From the NCBI GenBank assembly GCA_038062295.1, contig JBBTXL010000055.1, forward strand, positions 1-21,427: a stretch of DNA of 21,427 bases, written 5' to 3'. The notes under the pieces were generated by a model. The model had not been told where the DNA came from. It did no database searches and saw only the letters and a list, made by a program, of their open reading frames with translations. The stretch is from JBBTXL01 sp038062295. Lineage in GTDB: Bacteria > Patescibacteriota > Minisyncoccia > GWC2-36-17 > WO2-46-25. Positions within the stretch are counted from its first letter, which is position 1. Each line of letters opens with the position of its first letter. This document shows positions 6,067 to 13,100 of the stretch, in pieces. A program made the translations under genes and the position numbers.

Positions 6067-6084
6067 AAGCGCGTTGCGCTTTTT
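6067..6084 (+). promoter_or_regulatory. small terminator-like hairpin in the rpsL leader
   Basis: AAGCGC (6067-6072) pairs with GCGCTT (6076-6081) around GTT and runs into TTT. It sits right at the predicted transcript 5' end. It could be a weak attenuator or a 5' protective stem. Six base pairs make it marginal. Confidence 0.35.
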
Positions 6085-6113
6085 CATTTTCAAATAGTTT
6101 TAGTAGTTTTTAT

Positions 6114-6530
6114 ATGCCGACGGTAAACCAGCTGATAAAAAGAAAACGAAAGAGGGTTGTGGCAAAGTCAAAATCCCCGGTGCTCGGAAGGGGTTTTAAT
6201 ATACTCAAAAACAGGCCGATCCATTACCAATCGCCCTTTAAACGCGGGGTGTGCACGGTTGTCAAGACCATTACGCCAAAAAAACCGAACTCTGCCCTGC
6301 GAAAGGTGGCGCGCGTCCGCTTGACGGACGGCACGGAAGTGACGGCATACATCGGCGGAGAAGGGCATAATCTGCAGGAACACTCGGTGGTTGTGGTGCG
6401 CGGGGGAAGGGTGAAAGACTTGCCCGGCGTCCGATACCATGTAGTGCGCGGAGTACTTGATACGTCAGGTGTTGAGAAGCGGAAACGCGGCCGTTCAAAA
6501 TACGGGGTGAAAAAGGAAAAGAAGGCGTAG
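6114..6530 (+). CDS. rpsL: 30S ribosomal protein S12
   Basis: Universal uS12 at the decoding centre, 138 residues against about 124 in E. coli. Hallmarks are MPTVNQLI at the start, TPKKPNSALRKV (54-65, the streptomycin-region lysines at 56/57) and GGRVKDLPGVRYH (97-109). The extra length is explained by an insertion of 14 residues between about 24 and 41 (GRGFNILKNRPIHYQSPF region), just before KRGVCTVV, since later motifs are all shifted by 14. The start is the ATG at 6114; the longer in-frame start at 6042 lies within the promoter. There is no Shine-Dalgarno. It is the first gene of the str-type block, followed after 30 nt by rpsG. Confidence 0.97.
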   Translation: MPTVNQLIKRKRKRVVAKSKSPVLGRGFNILKNRPIHYQSPFKRGVCTVVKTITPKKPNSALRKVARVRLTDGTEVTAYIGGEGHNLQEHSVVVVRGGRVKDLPGVRYHVVRGVLDTSGVEKRKRGRSKYGVKKEKKA

Positions 6531-6560
6531 TATTTTTAAGAATAAGGAAATAATAAGGAA

Positions 6561-7028
6561 ATGCGCAGAAAACAAAAATATAAAAGGGAAGTCGAGCCGG
6601 ATTACAAGTTCAGTAACCCGGTGGTGACGAAACTTATCAATGTCGTCATGAAAGACGGCAAAAAAAGTGTTGCCGAGCGGATCGTATATGGCGCATTTGA
6701 TATGATCGCGAAAGAGACACAGAAGGATCCTCTCGAAACGTTTGACCTGGCAATGCGCAATGTGCTGCCCGCGATCGAGTTGAAGTCAAAACGGATCGGA
6801 GGCGCCAATTATCAGGTGCCGCGCGAGGTGCGCGGCGAACGGCGCTTCGCGCTTGCATTCCGGTGGATCTTGGCCGCTGCCCGCGGAAAAAAAGGGAAGT
6901 CCATGGCGGAAAAGCTCGCCGAAGAACTGATCTCGGCGGCAAAGAACGAAGGGTCCGCTATTAAGAAAAAGCAGGATACGCACAGAATGGCGGAGGCAAA
7001 CCGCGCGTTCGCGCATTTCTCTTGGTAA
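6561..7028 (+). CDS. rpsG: 30S ribosomal protein S7
   Basis: uS7, which nucleates assembly of the 30S head and contacts the E-site tRNA. At 155 residues it is close to the shorter bacterial form. It begins MRRKQKYKREVEPDYKFSN and contains GGANYQVPREVRGERR, the family signature region, and ends with the typical THRMAEANRAFAHFSW. Two AAGGA sequences precede the ATG at 6561, the further one (6544-6548) at 12 nt, making this one of the few genes of the block with a recognisable ribosome site. It follows rpsL by 30 nt and is followed by fusA after 7 nt. Confidence 0.97.
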   Translation: MRRKQKYKREVEPDYKFSNPVVTKLINVVMKDGKKSVAERIVYGAFDMIAKETQKDPLETFDLAMRNVLPAIELKSKRIGGANYQVPREVRGERRFALAFRWILAAARGKKGKSMAEKLAEELISAAKNEGSAIKKKQDTHRMAEANRAFAHFSW

Positions 7029-7035
7029 TTGTTGT

Positions 7036-9141
7036 ATGTCTCGCGCATACCCTCTTGAAAAAGTTCGTGACTTTGGCATCATCGCACATATTGATGCTGG
7101 GAAAACGACCGTTTCAGAACGGGTTCTTTTTTATACGGGAGTTTCGTACAAGATCGGAGAAGTGCATGAGGGAACTGCCATCATGGACTGGATGGAGCAG
7201 GAGCAGGAACGCGGCATTACCATCACTGCCGCCGCAACAACCTGTTTTTGGATCCCGACGCACGAAAAAGGGAATAAGGAAGCGGAGCATCGTTTCAATC
7301 TGATCGACACGCCGGGGCATGTTGATTTCACCGTGGAAGTGGAACGAAGTTTACGGGTGCTCGACGGCGGCGTGGTGGTGTTTGACGGTGTTGCCGGCGT
7401 GGAGCCCCAGTCGGAAACGGTGTGGCATCAGGCGGACAAGTACAATGTTCCGCGCATTTGTTTTATCAATAAGCTTGACCGCACCGGCGCGAATTGGGAA
7501 AAAGATGTCGCTTCCATTCACGAACGGCTCAATCCCAAAGCGGTTCCTATTCAGATACCGGTCGGTGAGGAGGATAAATTTTCCGGCGTCATTGATCTGA
7601 TCACGCAGAAATTCATTTCGTTTGAAGGAGAACATGGCGAACGCATTGTCACCGCGGAGATTCCCGCAGCGGAAAAAGAGCGCGCGAAAAAATATCGCGA
7701 CGACATGATAGAACGCATTGCGTCCGAAGACGATGCGCTGGTGGAGCGGTACCTAAACGGCGAAGAAATTTCCGTGGCGGACATCAAACAATCTCTGCGA
7801 AAATCAACCGTTGCGGGCGTTCTGAACCCTGTTTTATGCGGATCGGCGCTCAAAAATAAGGGCGTTCAGCTGGTACTTGACGCCATTATTGATTATCTTC
7901 CTTCGCCGCTTGACCGCGGCGCGGTGAAAGGTATCGTTCCGGGAACGAAGGCGGAAGCGTTTCGCACGCCCAGCGATGCCGAACCGTTCGCTGCCCTGGC
8001 GTTTAAGATCGCATCCGACCCGTTCGTCGGTTCGCTTGCGTTTTTCCGCATCTACTCGGGCAAACTTTCCAAAGGTTCGTATGTGTACAATTCAACCAAA
8101 CAAGAGAAAGAACGGATAAGTCGCATTCTGCGCCTGCATGCCAATCAGCGCGAGGAAGTGGATGAAGTATTCTCGGGAGAGATCGCCGCCGCGGTCGGTT
8201 TGAAGAACACGACGACCGGCGATACGCTGTGCGACGAAGACAACCCCATCATTTTGGAGCAGATCACGTTTCCCGACCCGGTTATTTCCATTCGTATTGA
8301 ACCGAAAACAAAAGCCGACCAGGAAAAGATGGGTCTTGCGCTGCGGCGGTTGAGCGAGGAGGATCCGACATTCCGCATCCGCGTTGACCAGGAAACCGCC
8401 GAAACCATTATCTCCGGCATGGGCGAGTTGCACCTTGAGATTTTGGTGGACAGAATGTTCCGCGAGTTCGGTGTTTCCGCAAACGTCGGCACGCCGCAGG
8501 TCGCCTACCGAGAAACCATCAAAAAAACGGCGGAAGGAGAAGGGAAATACATCCGCCAATCCGGCGGTCGCGGGCAATACGGCCATGTCCGGTTGCGCGT
8601 GGAGCCGCTCGAACGCGGGACCGGCTTTGAATTTGAAAACGAGCTGAAAGGCGGCGCGGTGCCGCAGGAGTACGTGCCGGCGGTTGAAAAGGGAGTTAAA
8701 GAGGCACTCGACCGTGGTGTTGTTGCCGGATATCCCTTGAAGGACATTCGTGTTACCATTTACGACGGCTCATACCATGAGGTGGACTCATCCGAGGCGG
8801 CGTTCAAGATCGCCGGTTCCATGGCGGTCCAGGACTGCGTGAAAAAGGCGAACCCCATTATTTTGGAGCCCGTCATGAAAGTCGCTTCCATCACGCCGGC
8901 CCAGTTCATGGGTGACGTGACGGGCGACCTGAACGCGAAACGCGGGAAAATAGAGAGCATGGAAGACCGCGGCAATGTGAAAGTGATCACGGCAAAAGTC
9001 CCGCTTGCAAAGATGTTCGGGTACTCCACGCAGCTGCGTTCCATGACGGAGGGGCGGGCATCCTACAGCATGGAGTTTTCCCACTATGAAGAAGTTCCCA
9101 AGAACGTCGCCGATGATATCATTGCGGGGAAGGTAAAGTAA
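7036..9141 (+). CDS. fusA: elongation factor G
   Basis: The translocation GTPase, 701 residues, full length. The G domain shows AHIDAGKTT (17-25), the switch I RGITI (59-63), DTPGH (91-95), NKLD (145-148) and GSALKNKG (269-276). Domains II-V follow, with GMGELHLEI in domain III and a Q-S-GGRGQYGHV segment opening domain IV. There is no truncation or frameshift. The start at 7036 is the ATG immediately before SRAYPLEKVRDFGIIAHID; a clear Shine-Dalgarno is absent. It acts on the ribosome in tRNA-mRNA translocation and, with RRF, in recycling. It is co-transcribed with rpsL and rpsG and followed after 3 nt by the 116-aa gene. Confidence 0.98.
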   Translation: MSRAYPLEKVRDFGIIAHIDAGKTTVSERVLFYTGVSYKIGEVHEGTAIMDWMEQEQERGITITAAATTCFWIPTHEKGNKEAEHRFNLIDTPGHVDFTVEVERSLRVLDGGVVVFDGVAGVEPQSETVWHQADKYNVPRICFINKLDRTGANWEKDVASIHERLNPKAVPIQIPVGEEDKFSGVIDLITQKFISFEGEHGERIVTAEIPAAEKERAKKYRDDMIERIASEDDALVERYLNGEEISVADIKQSLRKSTVAGVLNPVLCGSALKNKGVQLVLDAIIDYLPSPLDRGAVKGIVPGTKAEAFRTPSDAEPFAALAFKIASDPFVGSLAFFRIYSGKLSKGSYVYNSTKQEKERISRILRLHANQREEVDEVFSGEIAAAVGLKNTTTGDTLCDEDNPIILEQITFPDPVISIRIEPKTKADQEKMGLALRRLSEEDPTFRIRVDQETAETIISGMGELHLEILVDRMFREFGVSANVGTPQVAYRETIKKTAEGEGKYIRQSGGRGQYGHVRLRVEPLERGTGFEFENELKGGAVPQEYVPAVEKGVKEALDRGVVAGYPLKDIRVTIYDGSYHEVDSSEAAFKIAGSMAVQDCVKKANPIILEPVMKVASITPAQFMGDVTGDLNAKRGKIESMEDRGNVKVITAKVPLAKMFGYSTQLRSMTEGRASYSMEFSHYEEVPKNVADDIIAGKVK

Positions 9142-9144
9142 AGC

Positions 9145-9495
9145 ATGTTTCACGACATCAAAAAATTACTTGCGCGGGTAAAAAGAGGTATCGTCATTGT
9201 GGAAGACGGCGAGCCGAGCTTTGTGGTGATACCGTTCGAGGACTTTGCCGAGCGGATGCGCGACGACGAAGGAATGCATTCGCGCGCGTTCATGCGCCAG
9301 CGCCCTCACGCGCGCCGACACCCCATTGACGATACGAGCTTGATACAGAAAATGATAGATTACGATGCGACGGTGCGCACGCAGGATTTTACGAAAGAAG
9401 CGGAAGCGATGGAACTGTTGAACCGCATAGATGAAGAAAAGGAGTCCGGAACAGGGCGTCACGCGCGCATTAATCTGGAGGACCTGCCTTTTTAG
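9145..9495 (+). CDS. small protein between fusA and tuf, weakly Phd/YefM-antitoxin-like
   Basis: 116 residues. The first 40 residues (IKKLLARVKRGIVIVEDG, then EPSFVVIPFEDFAERM) have the strand-helix layout of Phd/YefM-type DNA-binding antitoxins, with the 'G-x-V-x-I-x-x-x-G-x-P' look and then 'V-x-x-F-E-D-F'. The rest is charged and probably flexible, with a helix around MIDYDATVRTQ, and ends in INLEDLPF. No toxin gene is next to it. It begins 3 nt after the fusA stop, with GGGGAAGG inside the fusA end as a possible ribosome site, so it is expressed with the translation factors. A housekeeping role in this lineage is more likely than a toxin-antitoxin role given the position, but that is inference. 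Confidence 0.75.
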   Translation: MFHDIKKLLARVKRGIVIVEDGEPSFVVIPFEDFAERMRDDEGMHSRAFMRQRPHARRHPIDDTSLIQKMIDYDATVRTQDFTKEAEAMELLNRIDEEKESGTGRHARINLEDLPF

Positions 9496-9514
9496 CCGCT
9501 CTTTCAGGGAGGGG

Positions 9515-9543
9515 TTGACGGGCTTGGATTTTTGCATTAGTAT
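9515..9543 (+). promoter_or_regulatory. internal promoter for tuf
   Basis: TTGACG (9515-9520), 17-nt spacer, TAGTAT (9538-9543). Transcription would start near 9550, with a leader of about 50 nt before tuf. It lies in the longest intergenic gap of the str block, as expected for an independently boosted tuf. Confidence 0.7.
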
Positions 9544-9600
9544 ACGCCTTGTATTTCTTTTGATAAAAGCGTAACCATTAAATAAACATAATAACGTACC

Positions 9601-10794
9601 ATGGCAGAAAAATTTGATCGTACAAAGCCCCACATCAACGTCGGTACCATCGGCCACGTTGACCACGGAAAGACGACGCTGACCGCCGCCATTTTGCATT
9701 GTTTGAACTTGGCGGGATACAAAGCGCGCGTAGAATCGGTGGACCAGATCGACGCGGCGCCCGAAGAAAAGGCGCGCGGTATTACCATTGCATTGCACCA
9801 CTCGGAATATGAGTCGGACAAGCGGCACTACGCGCACATCGACGCGCCGGGCCATGCCGACTACATCAAGAACATGATCACGGGAGCCGCCCAGATGGAC
9901 GGCGCGGTGTTGGTGGTAGCCGCTTCCGACGGCCCTATGCCCCAAACGAGAGAACACATTCTTTTGGCGCGCCAGGTTGGCGTGCCGGCGTTGATCGTGT
10001 TTTTGAACAAGATCGATGCTGCGGACGACCCCGAACTGGTTGACCTGGTGGAAGTGGAGATCCGCGAACTGCTCACGAAGTACGGGTATGACGGCGAGAA
10101 GACCCCGATCATCCGCGGCTCGGGCCTCAAGGCGCTGCAGGCGACCTCGAAAGACGACGAATGGGTGAAGAAAGTCCTGGAGCTGGTCAAGATGATGGAC
10201 GAATACATTCCGGAGCCGGTGCGCGACACGGCAAAGCCGTTTTTGATGCCGGTGGAAGACGTATTTTCTATTGAAGGACGCGGCACGGTGGTGACCGGCA
10301 AGGTGGAGCGCGGCATAGCCAAGATCAACGAAGAGATCGAGATCGTTGGGTTGCGCCCGAACCAAAAAACCGTCATTACGGGCATTGAAATGTTCAACAA
10401 ATCCTTGGATGAGGCAATGGCGGGAGACAACGCCGGCGTTTTGCTCCGCGGCCTGAAAAAAGAAGATGTGGAGCGCGGCCAGGTGCTTGCCAAACCCGGT
10501 ACGGTTACGCCGCACACCGAGTTTGATGCGGAAGTGTACGTTCTGACCAAGGAAGAAGGAGGCCGTCATTCGCCGTTCTTTGCCGGCTACAAGCCGCAGT
10601 TTTACATTCGCACGACCGATGTCACCGGCGAAGTGACGCTCCCGCAAGGAACCGAAATGGTCATCCCGGGCGATACGGTCAATGTGAAGGTTAAACTTAT
10701 CGCGCCGATCGCGCTTGAGGAAAAGCAGCGGTTTGCCATTCGTGAGGGTGGTAAAACGGTCGGTGCGGGCGTGGTCACGAAGATCATTGCTTAA
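9601..10794 (+). CDS. tuf: elongation factor Tu
   Basis: The GTPase that delivers aminoacyl-tRNA, 397 residues, full length. The G domain shows GHVDHGKT (18-25), ARGITIALHHSEY (58-70), DAPGH (81-85) and NKID (136-139); domains II and III are complete, ending GAGVVTKIIA. Most bacterial EF-Tu has RGITINTAHVEY and DCPGH, so the switch-I-proximal strand and the Ala at position 82 are departures; I recall similar sequences in CPR bacteria. Start at 9601 is the only sensible ATG, without a Shine-Dalgarno. It has its own promoter, and its stop codon overlaps the first base of repeat copy 1, which leads to rpsJ. Confidence 0.98.
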   Translation: MAEKFDRTKPHINVGTIGHVDHGKTTLTAAILHCLNLAGYKARVESVDQIDAAPEEKARGITIALHHSEYESDKRHYAHIDAPGHADYIKNMITGAAQMDGAVLVVAASDGPMPQTREHILLARQVGVPALIVFLNKIDAADDPELVDLVEVEIRELLTKYGYDGEKTPIIRGSGLKALQATSKDDEWVKKVLELVKMMDEYIPEPVRDTAKPFLMPVEDVFSIEGRGTVVTGKVERGIAKINEEIEIVGLRPNQKTVITGIEMFNKSLDEAMAGDNAGVLLRGLKKEDVERGQVLAKPGTVTPHTEFDAEVYVLTKEEGGRHSPFFAGYKPQFYIRTTDVTGEVTLPQGTEMVIPGDTVNVKVKLIAPIALEEKQRFAIREGGKTVGAGVVTKIIA

Positions 10795-10957
10795 AGGGCT
10801 TTCTCCAAAAATACAAGTCTTGCAAAGACGAAGTATTTTTGGTAAGAAAACCTTTATGGTGAGCCTGTCGAACCATTACCCTTCGACAAGCTCAGGGTGC
10901 TCACTGTGATGGTAAAATTTCCATCGCTGGGAGCTCGTAAATTTTAATCACAGTGGC
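10794..10957 (+). repeat. structured intercistronic element, copy 1 (tuf-rpsJ)
   Basis: It fills the gap from the last base of the tuf stop to the rpsJ start. Basal stem: AAGGGCTTTCT (10794-10804) with AGAAAACCTT (10845-10854). Inside it is a long hairpin, CCAAAAATAC (10805-10814) with GTATTTTTGG (10833-10842), capped by GTCTT-GCA-AAGAC. Middle module: TGAGCCTGTCGAA (10860-10872) with TTCGACAAGCTCA (10882-10894), one mismatch. 3' module: CACTGTGAT plus TAAAATTT (10902-10920) with AAATTTTA plus ATCACAGTG (10939-10955), 17 perfect pairs with a GG bulge, ending 2 nt before the ATG. Two other copies lie at 13100 and 17800. Confidence 0.93.
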
Positions 10958-11281
10958 ATGACCAAGGAAGCGACAAAACAAAAACTGCGCATCAAGATAA
11001 AAGCGTACGACAACAAGATCATTGATAACAGCGCGCGGCAGATCGTGGAAGCGGCGGAGCGGCAGGGAGTTACGGTTTCAGGGCCGATCCCGTTGCCGAC
11101 CGAGATCAAGCGATATGCGGTGAACCGCTCCACATTTGTGCACAAAAGCTCCGGGGAGCATTACGAAATGCGGGTGCACAAGCGCGTTGTCGATATTGAA
11201 AATCCGAATCCGAAATCCATTGATGCGCTGACGAACCTGAACCTTCCGGCTGGCGTTGACATTGAGATAAAAATGCTTTGA
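10958..11281 (+). CDS. rpsJ: 30S ribosomal protein S10
   Basis: uS10 of the 30S head, which also acts as NusE in antitermination in well-studied bacteria. It is 107 residues, with the family core KLRIKIKAYDNKIIDNSA (9-26), GPIPLPTEI and NPNPKSIDALTNLNLPAGVDIEI. The N-terminal MTKEATKQ is slightly extended. The ATG is fixed by the end of repeat copy 1, two bases upstream of it being outside the predicted stem. There is no nearby Shine-Dalgarno; a GGGAG in the element's loop lies about 25 nt away in linear distance. It ends with TGA, confirming that TGA is a stop here. A hairpin-rich 143-nt gap separates it from rplC. Confidence 0.97.
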   Translation: MTKEATKQKLRIKIKAYDNKIIDNSARQIVEAAERQGVTVSGPIPLPTEIKRYAVNRSTFVHKSSGEHYEMRVHKRVVDIENPNPKSIDALTNLNLPAGVDIEIKML

Positions 11282-11287
11282 GTTTGA

Positions 11288-11363
11288 TTGCAAATACTTC
11301 CCGACTTTCCCATGAGGGAAAGTCGGGAACGATTTGTAATTTAATGACACGGTTAAATTACAA
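11288..11363 (+). promoter_or_regulatory. mutually exclusive hairpins between rpsJ and rplC
   Basis: A perfect 14-bp stem, TTCCCGACTTTCCC (11298-11311) with GGGAAAGTCGGGAA (11316-11329), loop ATGA, is extended by TTGCAAAT (11288-11295) pairing with ATTTGTAA (11332-11339). The same bases also start a perfect 11-bp hairpin, TTGTAATTTAA (11334-11344) with TTAAATTACAA (11353-11363). The extended first stem and the second stem cannot both form fully. Together with the downstream terminator-like stem this looks like an attenuator or processing region. Confidence 0.6.
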
Positions 11364-11397
11364 TTAACGCGTTCGCAAAGAAACAAAGCACGAATCC

Positions 11398-11420
11398 AAT
11401 GGGCTTTGGCCCATTTTTTA
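11398..11420 (+). terminator. terminator-like hairpin just before rplC (possible attenuator)
   Basis: AATGGGC (11398-11404) pairs with GCCCATT (11409-11415) around TTTG and runs directly into a T-run (11414-11419). It ends 5 nt before the rplC ATG. As a full terminator it would silence 15 downstream ribosomal genes, so conditional or partial termination is more likely. Confidence 0.55.
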
Positions 11421-11424
11421 TATC

Positions 11425-12030
11425 ATGGCATTTATCATCGGCAACAAAATAGGCATGACGCAGATGTTCGATGCGGGAACGGGAAACGCGATGGCGGTTA
11501 CCCTTATTGAAGCGCGTCCCTGTACTGTAACATTCGTGCGTACCAAGGAGCGCGACGGGTACTATGCATTGCAGGTGGGGTGCGGCACAAAAAAAAAGAT
11601 GAACAAGCCCGAGCGCGGTCATCTGGGCAGCGCTGCGCAGTGTGCCGTACTCAGGGAATTTCGGCTCCGCGCCCCCGCGGATAAAAATGTCGGCGATGTT
11701 ATTGACGTATCGGTATTTCACGCGGGAGATGTGGTGAAGGTTTCCGGTATCAGCAAGGCAAAAGGGTTTCAGGGGGTTGTGAAGCGGCATGGGTTTCGTG
11801 GCGGTCCGGCAAGTCACGGGCAGAAGCACAGTTTACGTGAGCCGGGGTCCATCGGGGCCGTGTGGCCTCAACGCGTGCTCAAAGGAATGCGGATGGCCGG
11901 AAGAATGGGAGGGGATATGCGCACGGTGCGCAATCTCGCGGTGGTCGCAGTTGATGCGGGTGCCGGTACCATTGCCGTTGCGGGCGCGGTGCCCGGCAGA
12001 AAAGGAACCCTGCTTGCGGTCAGGTCATAA
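11425..12030 (+). CDS. rplC: 50S ribosomal protein L3
   Basis: uL3, an early-assembling large-subunit protein near the peptidyl transferase centre, 201 residues. It begins FIIGNKIGMTQMF (the universal start pattern) and includes GFQGVVKRHGFRGGPASHGQ, REPGSIG and GMRMAGRMGG, the loop that reaches toward the catalytic centre. The usual family text is HRAPGSIG, so Glu replaces Ala at one position. The start ATG at 11425 directly follows a terminator-like hairpin with its T-run, leaving no room for a Shine-Dalgarno. rplD follows after 4 nt. Confidence 0.97.
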   Translation: MAFIIGNKIGMTQMFDAGTGNAMAVTLIEARPCTVTFVRTKERDGYYALQVGCGTKKKMNKPERGHLGSAAQCAVLREFRLRAPADKNVGDVIDVSVFHAGDVVKVSGISKAKGFQGVVKRHGFRGGPASHGQKHSLREPGSIGAVWPQRVLKGMRMAGRMGGDMRTVRNLAVVAVDAGAGTIAVAGAVPGRKGTLLAVRS

Positions 12031-12034
12031 TACT

Positions 12035-12688
12035 ATGAAGACGGAGCTCTACAATCAAAAGGGAGAACGCGTAGGAACATATGAACTTCCCGAAAATATT
12101 TTCGGCGTTTCGTTCAACGCGGATACGGTTCACCAGGCGGTTGTCGCGCATGCGGCAAATGCTCGTATGCCCATTGCACATACGAAGGACCGCCGGGAAG
12201 TGCGCGGCGGCGGCAAAAAACCATGGCGTCAAAAGGGTACCGGCCGCGCGCGGCATGGTTCCATCCGTTCGCCTCTATGGCGCGGCGGCGGCATTACGTT
12301 CGGCCCCCGCAACGATAAGAACTTTTCAGTGAAGATCAACAAAAAACAGAAACAAAAGGCGTTGTTCATGGCGCTTTCGGCAAAGCATAAGGATGCCGAA
12401 ATGGCGGTTTTGGATTCGCTTGTGTTTGATACGGCAAAAACAAAGGTGTTTGCCCTGGCGCTTGGTGCTGTTGCCAAAGCGGCGTTTAGCAGCAATCGGC
12501 CCAAGCGTACACTGGTGGTGGTGCCGACCGAGGAAAAAAATATTGTTTTGTCGGCGCGGAATCTTCCATCAGTGAGGGTGATCACCGCACGAAATCTGAA
12601 TGCACATGATGTCTTGGCGAACAAATACCTCGTTCTGTCGAAAGATTCAGTTCCGGTCATCGCAACAACCTTTACGCGCGTCACATAA
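12035..12688 (+). CDS. rplD: 50S ribosomal protein L4
   Basis: uL4, whose long loop lines the peptide exit tunnel, 217 residues. The tunnel-loop signature KKPWRQKGTGRARHGS (61-76) followed by IRSPLWRGGGITFGP is intact. In E. coli L4 also represses its own operon; no such leader can be identified here. The ATG at 12035 lies 4 nt after the rplC stop and is preferred to in-frame upstream starts that lie inside rplC. There is no Shine-Dalgarno. The carboxy-terminal half (residues 110-215) is of normal length. rplW follows after 4 nt. Confidence 0.97.
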   Translation: MKTELYNQKGERVGTYELPENIFGVSFNADTVHQAVVAHAANARMPIAHTKDRREVRGGGKKPWRQKGTGRARHGSIRSPLWRGGGITFGPRNDKNFSVKINKKQKQKALFMALSAKHKDAEMAVLDSLVFDTAKTKVFALALGAVAKAAFSSNRPKRTLVVVPTEEKNIVLSARNLPSVRVITARNLNAHDVLANKYLVLSKDSVPVIATTFTRVT

Positions 12689-12692
12689 ATAT

Positions 12693-13100
12693 ATGTCACT
12701 TCTAGGGAAAATTAAAAAAGCGGTCATTTCCGAAGATGCCGACGTAAAGAAAAAGGAGATCGACCATCCGGCGCCGGACCAAAAACCGGTTTCGCCTGCC
12801 CGCGCCACAGCGCGTGGAGACGCGCTCATGTCGGGGATCGTGAGACGTCCGCATGTGACGGAAAAAGCAGCCGCGCTTCAGGAGCAGGGAAAATATGTGT
12901 TTCAGGTTGCCGCATCCGCGAACAAAATAGAGGTGAAGAAAGCGATCGCGCACATGTTCGGTGTTCGTCCGGTTGCGGTGCACATCGCCAGAAAGCCGGA
13001 GCGCCGAGTGCGTTTGGGCAAATACGAAGGGAAAGTTCCCGGTTTTAAAAAAGCGATCATTACACTTAAAGAAGGGGATCGGATAGACATGGGAGTATAA
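12693..13100 (+). CDS. rplW: 50S ribosomal protein L23 with N-terminal extension
   Basis: uL23, which borders the tunnel exit and docks SRP and trigger factor, 135 residues against about 95-100 usually. The conserved core begins at about residue 51 (IVRRPHVTEKA) and continues through VAASANKIEVKKAI and PGFKKAIITL. The first 48 residues (MSLLGKIKKAVISEDADVKKK, then a Pro/Ala-rich stretch) are extra, charged and probably disordered. A second in-frame ATG (ALMSGIVRR) would give a near-standard length of about 88, so the extension depends on the start at 12693. That start is favoured because it lies 4 nt from the rplD stop and the frame is open and well coded. Its stop codon overlaps repeat copy 2. 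Confidence 0.93.
   Translation: MSLLGKIKKAVISEDADVKKKEIDHPAPDQKPVSPARATARGDALMSGIVRRPHVTEKAAALQEQGKYVFQVAASANKIEVKKAIAHMFGVRPVAVHIARKPERRVRLGKYEGKVPGFKKAIITLKEGDRIDMGV

Noticed and set aside
9166..10647. 493-codon open frame on the minus strand across the fusA-tuf region
   Set aside because: It lies antisense to the 116-aa gene and tuf, which are certain. The protein is His/Arg/Val-rich in the manner of a complement-frame shadow, and it spans the tuf promoter.
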